DNA of 37,088 nucleotides from contig JAJYBG010000005.1 of assembly GCA_021779075.1 (NCBI GenBank), positions 1-37,088 of the forward strand, given 5' to 3'. This DNA is from Actinomycetes bacterium. Its GTDB lineage: Bacteria > Actinomycetota > Actinomycetes > Actinomycetales > Microbacteriaceae. Positions 26,006-34,564 of the stretch are shown in pieces. How positions within the stretch are numbered: position 1 is the first letter of the stretch; every line of letters begins with the position of its first letter. The notes beneath the pieces were generated by a model. It was given only the letters and a program-made list of their open reading frames with translations, was not told where the DNA came from and searched no databases. The position numbers and the translations under genes were made by a program.

Positions 26006-26032
26006 CTAGCACTCCACCATTCTGAGTGCCAA
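26006..26032. promoter_or_regulatory. CIRCE operator (HrcA binding site)
   Basis: CTAGCACTC - 9 nt - GAGTGCCAA matches the CIRCE consensus TTAGCACTC-N9-GAGTGCTAA with one change in each arm. It lies between the hrcA -10 box and the hrcA ATG, the autoregulatory position. Confidence 0.93.
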
Positions 26033-26037
26033 TCGTA
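26032..26037 (-). promoter_or_regulatory. -10 box of hrcA-dnaJ transcript
   Basis: TACGAT on the minus strand fits TANNNT and abuts the CIRCE operator, so RNA polymerase and HrcA would compete. A Shine-Dalgarno sequence (GAGAGGGG) follows downstream. Confidence 0.5.
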
Positions 26038-26085
26038 ACGCCACCCGATGGCAATCCGCCGTTGCCCGCGGGCACCCGCCACCGC

Positions 26086-26091
26086 TACCTT
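26086..26091 (+). promoter_or_regulatory. Putative leaderless -10 box of the DUF4870 gene
   Basis: TACCTT fits TANNNT and is followed by 6 nt and then the ATG at 26098. There is no Shine-Dalgarno sequence. The spacing is the same as at the def and DMT transporter genes. Confidence 0.45.
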
Positions 26092-26097
26092 GGCCGC

Positions 26098-26448
26098 ATG
26101 ACCTACACGCGACCCGCGTCGCCCCTCAATCCGGCGGACGAGAAGATGTACGCCATCCTCACCCACGTGCTGGGAATCTTCTTCAGCTTCATCCCCTCGC
26201 TCATCACGTTCCTGGTCTTCAAGGATCGCGGGCCGTTCCTGCGCCAGCACAGCGTCGCCGCGCTCAATTTCCAGATCACCATGGCCATCGCCTATGCGGT
26301 CGGGTGGATCCTGACGGCGATCTTGATCGGCGGCTTCATCGTCGCCGCGGCCGGCATCCTGACCCTGATCTTCAGCATCCTCGCCGCGGTCGCGGCGAGC
26401 CAGGGCCGCCCGTACACCTACCCGCTGTCCATCGCGTTCATCAAGTAG
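26098..26448 (+). CDS. DUF4870 (Tic20-like) small membrane protein
   Basis: A 116-residue protein of the DUF4870 family. After a short polar N-terminus come DEKMYAILTHVLGIFFSFIP, the conserved FKDRGPFLRQHSVAALNFQ segment between helices, and two further hydrophobic helices (ILTAILIGGFIVAAAGILTL). The family has about three to four membrane spans and no assigned function. The ATG at 26098 is supported by a TANNNT box six nt upstream. It is divergent from hrcA, a frequent arrangement in Microbacteriaceae-like genomes, and overlaps the end of hemW tail to tail by 8 nt. Confidence 0.88.
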   Translation: MTYTRPASPLNPADEKMYAILTHVLGIFFSFIPSLITFLVFKDRGPFLRQHSVAALNFQITMAIAYAVGWILTAILIGGFIVAAAGILTLIFSILAAVAASQGRPYTYPLSIAFIK

Positions 26449-27667
26449 TCGTCAGGCGCCGCACGACGGCGTCGGCGAGCAGGCGGCCCTTTCGGGTGAG
26501 CACGATGCTCCCCGCCAGGGCCGCTTTCGCGTCGACGAGCTCGTCGGCGATGAGCCCGGCGACAGCAGTGCGCGCGGCCGTCGGCAGCTCGACGGTCGGG
26601 ACGCCGTCGACAATGCGCGTGCGCAGCAGGATCATCTCCATACGGCGGGTTCCGGCATCCAGCGTCTCGCGCCCGACGGCGGGCGACACGCCCTGAGCGA
26701 GGCGCTGCGCATACGCGGCCGGGTGCTTCGCATTCCACCAGCGCACCCCGCCGATGTGGCTGTGCGCGCCGGGACCGACCCCCCACCAGTCGTGGCCGAG
26801 CCAGTAGCCGAGGTTGTGCCGCGAACGGTGCTCCTCGCCGCGCGACCAGTTGCTCACCTCGTACCAGCCATAGCCGGCCGCCCCCAGCAGCTCGTCGGCG
26901 AGCTCGTACATGTCGGCCTCGAGGTCGTCGTCCGGCCGACCGACCTCGCCGCTGCGGATCTGCCGGGCGAGCTTCGTGCCGTCCTCGACGATGAGCGCGT
27001 AGGCGGAGAGGTGATCGGGCTCGGCTGCGACCGCCGCGTCGAGCGAGGTGCGCCAGTCGGCGAGCGACTCGCCCGGGGTGCCATAGATGAGGTCGAGGCT
27101 GACGTCGAGGCCGGCCCGCCGCGCCCAGTCAACGACGAGAGGGATGCGCTCCGGGTCGTGCGTGCGCTCCAGCGTCGCCAGCACCCGCGGCACCGCCGAC
27201 TGCATCCCGAACGAAACGCGGGTGAAGCCGGCGTCGGCGAGTCGCCGGAGATCGTCGGCGCCGACGGAGTCGGGGTTCGCCTCGGTGGTGACCTCCGCGC
27301 CGTCGGCGATGCCCCAGGCGCTGCGGATCGCGCCGAGCATCCGCGCGAGATCCGCGGGCGGCAGCAGTGTCGGGGTGCCGCCGCCGAAGAACACGGTCGC
27401 CGCCTCGCGCTGCGGCAGACCGGATCGCTCGAGCACGCCACGCGCGAACGCGATCTCGGCGCCCGCCTGCTCGGCGTAGTCGGACTGCTTCACCCCCCGC
27501 AGCTCGGTCGCGGTGTAGGTGTTGAAGTCGCAGTAGCCGCAGCGAACCCGGCAGAACGGCACGTGCACGTACACGCCGAGGTCGCGGTGCGTCGCGCCTT
27601 CGGCAGCCTGTGCGGGGAGGAGCCCATCCTCGGGCGCCGGGTCCGCGATGGGCAGGCTGCTGGGCAT
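26441..27667 (-). CDS. hemW: Radical SAM family heme chaperone HemW
   Basis: A 408-residue radical SAM protein of the HemW/HemN-like family, long misannotated as coproporphyrinogen dehydrogenase. The [4Fe-4S] motif CRVRCGYC holds Cys39, Cys43 and Cys46; FFGGGTPTLL and the EANPDSV block follow. It lacks the N-terminal extension of true HemN and most likely delivers heme to respiratory targets. The start ATG at 27667 is not preceded by a clear ribosome site. It lies 36 bp after the acyl-CoA dehydrogenase gene. Its usual neighbour, lepA, is separated from it here by three genes. Confidence 0.94.
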   Translation of the reverse strand: MPSSLPIADPAPEDGLLPAQAAEGATHRDLGVYVHVPFCRVRCGYCDFNTYTATELRGVKQSDYAEQAGAEIAFARGVLERSGLPQREAATVFFGGGTPTLLPPADLARMLGAIRSAWGIADGAEVTTEANPDSVGADDLRRLADAGFTRVSFGMQSAVPRVLATLERTHDPERIPLVVDWARRAGLDVSLDLIYGTPGESLADWRTSLDAAVAAEPDHLSAYALIVEDGTKLARQIRSGEVGRPDDDLEADMYELADELLGAAGYGWYEVSNWSRGEEHRSRHNLGYWLGHDWWGVGPGAHSHIGGVRWWNAKHPAAYAQRLAQGVSPAVGRETLDAGTRRMEMILLRTRIVDGVPTVELPTAARTAVAGLIADELVDAKAALAGSIVLTRKGRLLADAVVRRLTTT

Positions 27668-27703
27668 CAGCCGATCATCGCACGGCGGTGCGCCGCTGCT
27701 GTC

Positions 27704-29479
27704 TCAGCCGGCGAGCTGCGCCGGCGACAGGGTGTAGAGATCGCCCCTGCCGCGGGTGACCGCACCGAGCAACGCGCCCGCCGCCGGCAGAAGCTGCTCG
27801 GCGTGGAAGCGGGCGAGCACGAGTTTGGTCTCGGCGAACTCGGCGTCGCCGAGGTCCTTCGCCACGAGCGCCTCGCGGGCGAGCAGCCAGGCCGAGAGCA
27901 CGAGGCCCCACATGCGCAGATACGGCGCCGAACCGGCGAGCGCCGAGTCGAAGTCGCCGCCGGCGCTTGTCTGCAACAGCCATCCCGTCGCCTTCTTCAG
28001 CGCGCCGAGGTTCGCGGCGAGACCCGAGCGGATGGCGGCGAAGCCCTCGCCGGCCGCTTCCAGGGTGCCGTCGATGGCGCCGATCTCCTCGAGGTACTCG
28101 AGCGCCGACTGCCCCTGACGGATGCCGAGCTTGCGGCCCACGAGGTCGGCGGCTTGGATACCGTTCGTGCCCTCGTAGATGGGCAGGATGCGCGCATCGC
28201 GGTACTGCTGCGCGATGCCGGTCTCCTCGATGAATCCGGCGCCGCCGAAGACCTGGAGAGCGGTCGAGGACAGCTCCACGCCGAGGTCGGTGCCGAAGGC
28301 CTTGCAGATCGGGGTGAGGAGGCCGACGATCTCGTCCTCGCGCTGACGGACGGCCGCGTCAGGATGGCGCTTCGCCCGGTCGCCGTGACCTGCGTTGAGC
28401 AGGATGAGCGCGCGCAGCGCGTCGAGCTGGGCGCGCTGAGTGAGCAGCATCCGGCGCACGTCCGGGTGCTCGATGATCGCCACCGGCTCAGTGCCGCCGA
28501 CTGCTGTGCCCTGGATGCGCTCCTGGGCATACGCGAGCGACTTCTGGTAGGCGCGCGAGGCCACCGCGAGGCCCTCGAGGCCGACGGACAGGCGCGCGTT
28601 GTTCATCATGACGAACATGATCCGCATGCCCTTGTTCTCCTGGCCGATGAGGTAGCCCGTGGCGCGCTCGTAGGACATCACGCACGTCGGCGAGCCATGG
28701 AGGCCCAGCTTGTGCTCGACGGAGAGGCACTTCAGTGAGTTCGCCTCACCCAGCGAGCCGTCGGGGTTCACGAGGTACTTCGGCACGATGAAGATCGAGA
28801 TGCCGGCCGTGCCTTCCGGCGCGCCCGGGGTGCGGGCGAGCACGAGGTGGACCTTCTGCTGGGTGAGGTCGTGCTCGCCGTAGCTGATGAAGATCTTCTG
28901 ACCGGTGATCGCGAAGGTGCCGTCGCCGTTCGGCACGGCCTTCGTCGTCAGCGCGCCGACGTCCGATCCGGCGTGGGGCTCGGTGAGGTTCATCGTGCCC
29001 GTCCAGTCGCCGGCGACCATGTGCGGCAGATATGTGGCCTTCTGCTCGTCGCTGCCGTAGTGGAGCAGCGCGTCGACGGCGCCCTGGGTGAGCAGCGGAG
29101 CGAGCGAGAACGCGATGCTTGCTGAGGTGAGGATCTCCTGCAGCGCAAGGCCGGCCACGGCGGGGAATCCGCCGCCGCCGAACTCGTCGGGGAACTGCAG
29201 GCCCGTCCAGCCGCCGGCGCGGTAGGCGTCGTACGCCTCCTGGTAGCCCTTCGGAGTGGTCACGCTGTAGTCGGGATTCCACCTGGCGCCCTCGACGTCG
29301 CCGGCGCGGTCGAGCGGCGCGACCTTCTCGACGATGAATTCGCTCGCGGCGGCGAGGAGGTCCCTCACCGTCTCGAGGTCGGCGTGGCCGTAACCGGGCA
29401 GGGCCGCGATCTCGTCGTAGCCGACGATGTGCTCGAGGACGAAGGAAAGGTCATTGAGAGGGGGCTGGTAGTCACTCAC
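27704..29479 (-). CDS. Acyl-CoA dehydrogenase (long DmdC/FadE-like form)
   Basis: A 591-residue flavoprotein that oxidises an acyl-CoA to the 2-enoyl-CoA. It has the N-terminal helical domain, the FAD-binding middle domain (GTMNLTEPHAGSDVG, then ITGQKIFISYGEHD), the C-terminal helical domain and the extra C-terminal domain that makes this class about 590 residues instead of 380. The catalytic Glu lies in ILPIYEGTNGIQA near residue 436. Relatives include 3-methylmercaptopropionyl-CoA dehydrogenase (DmdC) and mycobacterial long-chain FadE proteins; the substrate is not predictable. The start is GTG at 29479. No other beta-oxidation gene is adjacent. Confidence 0.93.
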   Translation of the reverse strand: MSDYQPPLNDLSFVLEHIVGYDEIAALPGYGHADLETVRDLLAAASEFIVEKVAPLDRAGDVEGARWNPDYSVTTPKGYQEAYDAYRAGGWTGLQFPDEFGGGGFPAVAGLALQEILTSASIAFSLAPLLTQGAVDALLHYGSDEQKATYLPHMVAGDWTGTMNLTEPHAGSDVGALTTKAVPNGDGTFAITGQKIFISYGEHDLTQQKVHLVLARTPGAPEGTAGISIFIVPKYLVNPDGSLGEANSLKCLSVEHKLGLHGSPTCVMSYERATGYLIGQENKGMRIMFVMMNNARLSVGLEGLAVASRAYQKSLAYAQERIQGTAVGGTEPVAIIEHPDVRRMLLTQRAQLDALRALILLNAGHGDRAKRHPDAAVRQREDEIVGLLTPICKAFGTDLGVELSSTALQVFGGAGFIEETGIAQQYRDARILPIYEGTNGIQAADLVGRKLGIRQGQSALEYLEEIGAIDGTLEAAGEGFAAIRSGLAANLGALKKATGWLLQTSAGGDFDSALAGSAPYLRMWGLVLSAWLLAREALVAKDLGDAEFAETKLVLARFHAEQLLPAAGALLGAVTRGRGDLYTLSPAQLAG

Positions 29480-29583
29480 CGTCCTGGTCTACTCCACGGA
29501 GCCGCGCGCTCACAATGACTTGGGCGCGTTCTGAAGCACCGCCGCGCCGTGCCTGCCGCCCGGGTGCGGAACGGCGCCAGAGG
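29480..29583. other. Intergenic stretch upstream of the acyl-CoA dehydrogenase
   Basis: About 104 bp between the DUF1990 gene and the acyl-CoA dehydrogenase on the same strand. I see no obvious -10 box with good spacing, no strong hairpin and no small gene here. It is long enough to hold a separate promoter for the dehydrogenase. Confidence 0.3.
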
Positions 29584-30228
29584 TCAGCCGACAGCAGGGT
29601 GGAGCGCGCGCAGGAAGCGCGTCGTCAGCGTGCGAAAGACGCTCCGGGTGATCGGGGTCAGCAGACGGTAGAGCGGCCCCGACGCCCGCGAGAACGCGCG
29701 GATGGTGAACCAGACGCTGTCGTCGGCGAGCCAGTCGAGGAAGAACGCCTCCTCGCCGCTCGCGGGATGCCCCGCCAGCGTGCCATAGGCGAAGCCGAAC
29801 CGGCGCGGCTCGTCGATGACGTAGACGACGCGCACCGGGGAATCCACATGGAAGGGGCCGACGCCGAGCCTCAGCACCGCGCTCACCCCGTTGGCGACGT
29901 TCGGCTGGCCGTCGGGACCGTACACGATCTCGGGCGGCGCCTCGGGCGCGACGGGGGACCCGGATTCGTCGTACCGCAGCCCCGGGTACTGCTCGCCCGT
30001 GCCTGCGGTGACGTCGCGGACCTCGAGGCCGGCGCCGCGCTGGACCTCCCAGGCGAGCATTGCTTCGCGCGATGCCGCGAAGCGCTCGGCGCCGGAGCCG
30101 AGCCGGATGCTGCGTTCGATCGGGCGGAAGCCGCGCGGCGGGTACTGCAGCAGGTCGGAGCGCTGCGTGGCCCCGACAGCGCCGTAGGTCACCGGGATGT
30201 CGACGAATGTCGCGCGCCGCGCCATCAC
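29584..30228 (-). CDS. DUF1990 family protein
   Basis: A 214-residue protein of the DUF1990 family, whose function is unknown. Recognisable stretches are TYGAVGATQ near the start, LLQYPPRGFRPIERSIRLG, and the C-terminal FGFAYGTLAGHPASGEEAFF followed by DDSVWFTIRAFSRASGPLYR. It is predicted soluble, a lipid/ligand-binding-like beta-rich protein. The start may be GTG at 30228 or ATG at 30225, both overlapping the kinase gene's TGA; translation is thus coupled to the kinase. Confidence 0.85.
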   Translation of the reverse strand: MMARRATFVDIPVTYGAVGATQRSDLLQYPPRGFRPIERSIRLGSGAERFAASREAMLAWEVQRGAGLEVRDVTAGTGEQYPGLRYDESGSPVAPEAPPEIVYGPDGQPNVANGVSAVLRLGVGPFHVDSPVRVVYVIDEPRRFGFAYGTLAGHPASGEEAFFLDWLADDSVWFTIRAFSRASGPLYRLLTPITRSVFRTLTTRFLRALHPAVG

Positions 30229-31394
30229 AGGACGTCCTCGCCGGTCAGCGGGAGCAGGGCCGACACCGTCGCGCCGCCGCCCGGCCGGCTCGCCAGCGCG
30301 AGCCGGCCCCCGCGTGTCGCAAGCCGCTCTTCCAACCGCTTCAGCCCGCTCGGCACCGCTGCGGGGTCGACGCCGTCTCCGTCGTCGTCGACCTCCACCT
30401 GCAGCACCCCCGCCGAGTCGACGGCGAGGGAGATCCGGAGCGCGGTCGCCTTCCCGTGCCGGAGGGCGTTCGTGACGGCCTCCTCGAGAACCCGGATTGC
30501 GAGGATCCGCAGCTCGAACGGCAGCCCCCCCGGGGTGGCGGTCTCCGCCACGGCGACGGACTCGTCGATCTGCGTCGTCACCGCGATGCTCGGCGGGATC
30601 CGGCCGATGAGGATGCGGGCCGCGTGCACCAGCCCGAGGTCGATGCCGACCGGGAAGAGCATCCTGCTCACATCACGCACTCCCTGTTCGCGGAGCCGGT
30701 CGAGCTCATCGCGCACCCAGCCGAGGTCGCGCGCGATCTCGGCCTCGCGGGGGTCGTCCTGCGCAAGCTTCTCCGCGGTATGGGCGAGATGAATGTTGAG
30801 CATGACGAGCTGCTGCTGCACGGTGCCGTGCAGCCCGTCGGCGACATCGCGACGAACCCGCAACTCCTCGTCCCGAAGCGCCTCCAGCGCAGAGGACGCC
30901 ACTCGCGCCCGCTCCGCCGAGGTGCGCTCCTCCTGCACCACCCGGTTCTGGAACTCGGCGAGGGCGAGAGCGGTCGTGATCGAGAACGCCGATGTGATGG
31001 ACGCGGGGATGACGTCGAGCAGCAGCGCACCCGTGTCGCCGAAGGCATGCACGCCGAAGTCCACCTGCAGCGCACCCCGCGCCACCGCTGCGACGACGGA
31101 CGCCCCGACGAGGAACGCGATCTTCGCCGGCCACGGCATTCGCCGCATCGGCACGAACCAGGCTGGGACGACGATGAGGAGCGAACCGCAAATGTTCGCG
31201 AGCAAGCGCGGGCCGATGGGAATGGATTCGCCCCGAATCTGCAGCACCGCCGATTGAAACGCCGACCCGGCGGCGAAGATCGCCAACGCGGCCGCGGTGG
31301 CGACGAAGAATACCCTGCGATAGCGCCGGTCGTCCCGGCGCTCGTCCGGCGCCGCGTCGGAGCGCCCCCTGGGGCGCGGCACCGTTCGCGTCAT
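30225..31394 (-). CDS. Sensor histidine kinase (HisKA_3-like), orphan
   Basis: A 389-residue membrane sensor kinase. Four hydrophobic segments at about 29-50, 64-83, 91-110 and 121-148 form the sensor part, followed by a coiled-coil linker. The dimerisation/phosphoacceptor motif is RRDVADGLHGTVQQQL with His189; the residue after the His is Gly, where most HisKA_3 proteins have the catalytic Asp. The ATPase domain has LEEAVTNALRHGKAT (N box), DDGDG (G1) and GLKRLEERLATRGG (G2). No response regulator gene is next to it. It follows lepA by 27 bp and overlaps the DUF1990 gene, an unusual partner. Confidence 0.9.
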   Translation of the reverse strand: MTRTVPRPRGRSDAAPDERRDDRRYRRVFFVATAAALAIFAAGSAFQSAVLQIRGESIPIGPRLLANICGSLLIVVPAWFVPMRRMPWPAKIAFLVGASVVAAVARGALQVDFGVHAFGDTGALLLDVIPASITSAFSITTALALAEFQNRVVQEERTSAERARVASSALEALRDEELRVRRDVADGLHGTVQQQLVMLNIHLAHTAEKLAQDDPREAEIARDLGWVRDELDRLREQGVRDVSRMLFPVGIDLGLVHAARILIGRIPPSIAVTTQIDESVAVAETATPGGLPFELRILAIRVLEEAVTNALRHGKATALRISLAVDSAGVLQVEVDDDGDGVDPAAVPSGLKRLEERLATRGGRLALASRPGGGATVSALLPLTGEDVL

Positions 31395-31421
31395 CGTCGT
31401 GAGGACCGGACCCGGAGGTCG

Positions 31422-33275
31422 CTAGTCCTTCTCCTTGCGTTCGGCGGTGTCGCCCGAGAGCGCGGCGATGAAGGCCTCCTGAGGAACCTCGACGCGCCCC
31501 ACCATCTTCATGCGCTTCTTGCCCTCCTTCTGCTTCTCGAGCAGTTTGCGCTTGCGTGTGATGTCGCCGCCATAGCACTTTGCGAGGACATCCTTGCGCA
31601 TCGCGCGGATGGACTCGCGCGCGATGATCCGCGCACCGATCGCCGCCTGCACCGGCACCTCGAACTGCTGGCGCGGAATGAGCTCTTTGAGGCGGCCCGT
31701 CATGAGCACGCCGTAGGCGTAGGCCTTGTCGCGGTGCACGATCGCGCTGAAGGCGTCGACCTGCTCGCCCTGCAGCAGGATGTCGACCTTGACGAGGTCG
31801 GCCTCCTGATCGCCCATCGGTTCGTAGTCGAGACTGGCATAGCCCTGGGTTCGGCTCTTGAGGTGGTCGAAGAAGTCGAAGACGATCTCGCCGAGCGGCA
31901 TGGAGTAGCGGATCTCCACGCGATCCGTGCCGAGATAGTCCATGCCGAGCAGCGTGCCGCGGCGGCTCTGGCAGAGATCCATGATCGTGCCGACGTAGTC
32001 CTTGGGGGCGAGGATCGCCGCGCGCACCACCGGTTCGCGCACCGTCTTCACCTTGCCGGTCGGGAACTCGCTCGGATTCATCACCGCGATGGTCCGGCCG
32101 TCGTCGGTTGTCACCTCATAGACGACACTCGGCGCCGTCGTGATGATGTCGAGTCCGAACTCGCGCTCGAGGCGCTCGGTGACGATCTCGAGGTGCAGCA
32201 GGCCGAGGAACCCGCACCGGAACCCGAACCCGAGCGCGACGGAGGTCTCGGGCTCGTAGTTCAGTGCCGCGTCCGAGAGCTTGAGCTTGTCGAGGGCCTC
32301 GCGGAGATCGGGATAGTCGGAGCCGTCGATCGGGTAGAGACCGGAGAACACCATCGGCTTCGGGTCGGTGTACCCGGCCAGCGCCTCCGTCGCGGGGTGG
32401 TGGGCGTTCGTGACGGTGTCGCCGACCTTCGACTGGCGGACGTCCTTGACGCCCGTGATGAGGTAGCCGACCTCGCCGACGCCGAGACCCGCCGTCGGGG
32501 TCGGCTCGGGCGCGCTCACGCCGATCTCCAGCAGCTCGTGGTGCGCGCCGGTGGACATCATGACGATGCGCTCGCGCGCGGCGAGCTGGCCGTCGACCAT
32601 GCGCACGTAGGTCACGACGCCGCGGTAGGCGTCGTAGACCGAGTCGAAGATCATGGCGCGGGCAGGTGCATCCGCCCGGCCCCTCGGCGCCGGGACCAGT
32701 TCGACGACGCGATCGAGAAGCGCCGCGACACCCTCGCCCGTCTTGCCGGATACCCTCAGCACGTCATCGGGCGAGCCGCCGATGAGATCGGCGAGCTCGC
32801 GGGCGTACTTCTCGGGCTCGGCAGCGGGCAGGTCGATCTTGTTGAGCACCGGGATGATGGCGAGGTCGTTCTCGAGCGCGAGGTAGAGGTTCGCGAGGGT
32901 CTGCGCCTCGATGCCCTGCGCGGCATCCACGAGGAGGATCGCACCCTCGCAGGCCGCGAGCGACCGGCTGACCTCGTAGGTGAAGTCGACGTGGCCGGGC
33001 GTGTCGATCATGTTGAGGGCGTACGCCTGACCGCCGGCCGCCCACGGCATCCGCACCGCCTGGCTCTTGATGGTGATGCCGCGCTCCCTCTCGATGTCCA
33101 TGCGGTCGAGGTACTGCGCGCGCATGTCGCGGTCGGACACGACGCCGGTGAGCTGCAGCATCCGGTCGGCGAGCGTCGACTTGCCGTGATCGATGTGCGC
33201 GATGATGCAGAAATTGCGGATGCGCGCGGGGTCGGTCGCGGCCGGGACGGGACCGACATTCGTGCGGGGTGACAT
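31422..33275 (-). CDS. lepA: Elongation factor 4 (LepA)
   Basis: A 617-residue translational GTPase that acts on stalled or assembling ribosomes. G1 is AHIDHGKST (26-34), G3 DTPGHVD, G4 NKID. Domains II-III, the EF-G domain-V-like region and the LepA-specific C-terminal domain ([20 protein letters not shown] to [11 protein letters not shown]) are all present. The start ATG at 33275 lies 9 nt after a TAAAAT -10 box. It is the first gene of the minus-strand run through the sensor kinase, DUF1990, acyl-CoA dehydrogenase and hemW. Confidence 0.97.
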   Translation of the reverse strand: MSPRTNVGPVPAATDPARIRNFCIIAHIDHGKSTLADRMLQLTGVVSDRDMRAQYLDRMDIERERGITIKSQAVRMPWAAGGQAYALNMIDTPGHVDFTYEVSRSLAACEGAILLVDAAQGIEAQTLANLYLALENDLAIIPVLNKIDLPAAEPEKYARELADLIGGSPDDVLRVSGKTGEGVAALLDRVVELVPAPRGRADAPARAMIFDSVYDAYRGVVTYVRMVDGQLAARERIVMMSTGAHHELLEIGVSAPEPTPTAGLGVGEVGYLITGVKDVRQSKVGDTVTNAHHPATEALAGYTDPKPMVFSGLYPIDGSDYPDLREALDKLKLSDAALNYEPETSVALGFGFRCGFLGLLHLEIVTERLEREFGLDIITTAPSVVYEVTTDDGRTIAVMNPSEFPTGKVKTVREPVVRAAILAPKDYVGTIMDLCQSRRGTLLGMDYLGTDRVEIRYSMPLGEIVFDFFDHLKSRTQGYASLDYEPMGDQEADLVKVDILLQGEQVDAFSAIVHRDKAYAYGVLMTGRLKELIPRQQFEVPVQAAIGARIIARESIRAMRKDVLAKCYGGDITRKRKLLEKQKEGKKRMKMVGRVEVPQEAFIAALSGDTAERKEKD

Positions 33276-33284
33276 GACCTGTCG

Positions 33285-33290
33285 ATTTTA
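33285..33290 (-). promoter_or_regulatory. Putative -10 box of lepA
   Basis: TAAAAT on the minus strand matches TANNNT closely and lies 9 nt before the lepA ATG, giving a leader of only two or three bases. It overlaps the stop codon of the aminotransferase gene transcribed in the same direction. Confidence 0.45.
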
Positions 33291-34427
33291 GGGTGCCGGC
33301 AGAGCGTTCACGCCGAGCAGGAGGTCGTCCGGGCTCGCGGCGGCGCAGAGCCGGATCCAGCCCTCGCCGGCGGTGCCGAACGCGCTGCCCGGCGCGACGG
33401 CGACGCGCGTCTCGGAAAGGAAGCGTTCCGCCCAGGCCTGCACGTCGCCACCGGAGACATGGCTCACGTCGACCCAGAGATAGAACGCACCCTGCGGCGC
33501 GAGGTAGCGGATGCCGCGCTCGTCGAGGATCGCCGTCGCACGAGCGATGTTGCGGCGGTAGTGCGCGGCCGCCTGCTCGACATGGAACTGGTCGCCCGTG
33601 ATCGCCGCGATCGCCGCGTACTGCGCCGGCTCGTTCACGCACGAGATGACGCCCTCCTGAACCCGGCGCATCACGTCGACGAGGCCGGGCGGCGTGACGA
33701 GATAGCCGATGCGGATGCCGGTCATCGCGTACGTCTTCGAGAGCGAGAACGCGCTGAGCACGCGAGCGCCGTCATCGAGCGAGCCGATGCTCACATGCGG
33801 CGTGCCGTGGGTGAACGCCTCGTACACCTCATCGCTGATGACCCACAGGTCATGGCGTTCGGCGAACGCCATGATGTCGCGCAGCACGCTCTCGGGGAAC
33901 ACCACTCCGATCGGGTTCGACGGCGAATTGACGATGATCGCCCTGGTCCGCGACGTCACGAGCGAGTCAAGCTCGGCGAGGTCGGGCAGGAAGCCGTTCT
34001 CGGGCAGCAGGCTGTAATAGCTCGGCACGGCCTGCAGCATCCGCGTCGACATGCTGAACGTGGTATAGCCCGGGTTCGGCACGAGCACCTCGTCGCCGAC
34101 GTCGAGCACGAGGCCGAGCGCCTGGCTGATCGCCTGCGTGGCGCCGATCGTCGACCACACCTGATCGGTGGTCGCCGCGATGCCGTTGACCGCGGCGAGC
34201 TTGGCGACCACGGCCTCGCGGAACGGCAGGATGCCACCGTTCGGCGTGTAATCGGTCTTGTCGGCGTCCCATGCCGCCTTCGCCGCCGCCGCGATGTGCG
34301 GCGCCACCGGAACATCCGGCTCGCCGACGGCGAGCATGGTGACCCCATTGAGGCCGAGGGCCGCCTCGTGGATGCGCCGGATGCCGGACGCGGGGACCAG
34401 GTCGATATGAGAGGCGAGCTTCGGCAT
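33288..34427 (-). CDS. Class I/II pyridoxal-phosphate aminotransferase
   Basis: A 379-residue fold-type-I aminotransferase of the AspC-like (class I/II) group. Substrate and cofactor motifs in order are VGEPDVPVAPHI, DYTPNGGILPFREAV, NSPSNPIGVV, ISDEVYEAF and AFSLSKTYAMTGIRIGYL, whose Lys231 forms the Schiff base. The substrate may be aspartate, an aromatic amino acid or kynurenine; none can be chosen. I chose the ATG at 34427 (MPKLASHIDL), with TAGGCT 7 nt upstream; the open frame reaches 34571 as a shadow of the rpsT leader. It ends 12 bp before the lepA start. Confidence 0.92.
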   Translation of the reverse strand: MPKLASHIDLVPASGIRRIHEAALGLNGVTMLAVGEPDVPVAPHIAAAAKAAWDADKTDYTPNGGILPFREAVVAKLAAVNGIAATTDQVWSTIGATQAISQALGLVLDVGDEVLVPNPGYTTFSMSTRMLQAVPSYYSLLPENGFLPDLAELDSLVTSRTRAIIVNSPSNPIGVVFPESVLRDIMAFAERHDLWVISDEVYEAFTHGTPHVSIGSLDDGARVLSAFSLSKTYAMTGIRIGYLVTPPGLVDVMRRVQEGVISCVNEPAQYAAIAAITGDQFHVEQAAAHYRRNIARATAILDERGIRYLAPQGAFYLWVDVSHVSGGDVQAWAERFLSETRVAVAPGSAFGTAGEGWIRLCAAASPDDLLLGVNALPAP

Positions 34428-34434
34428 GCGTTTC

Positions 34435-34440
34435 AGCCTA
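34435..34440 (-). promoter_or_regulatory. Putative leaderless -10 box of the aminotransferase gene
   Basis: TAGGCT on the minus strand fits TANNNT and is followed by 7 nt and the ATG at 34427. No Shine-Dalgarno sequence precedes this ATG. Confidence 0.4.
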
Positions 34441-34454
34441 GGGGCGGCCGCTGA

Positions 34455-34460
34455 TAGACT
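34455..34460 (+). promoter_or_regulatory. Putative -10 box of rpsT
   Basis: TAGACT fits TANNNT and lies about 105 nt before the rpsT start codon, giving a leader of about 100 nt. The leader contains GC-rich segments that could fold; ribosomal-protein leaders often bind their own product. Confidence 0.35.
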
Positions 34461-34564
34461 CCGTTGTTGGCTTGCGCAGCGGTTCCCACGCCCTGCGAAT
34501 CGCCGGACGGGCCCCTCTACCCCGCCACCGGCTCTCTCCATCCGAATCGACGAAAGACACTCCG

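Noticed and set aside
30060-33272. Very long plus-strand open frame (over 1000 codons) opposite the sensor kinase and lepA
   Set aside because: It is the antisense of clear genes; its translation is rich in Arg, Asp, His and Glu with no domain, the usual shadow in high-GC DNA.
34472-34564. N-terminal extension of rpsT by 31 codons
   Set aside because: The extension has no S20 character and lies in the mRNA leader; the TTG at 34565 gives the family length and N-terminus.
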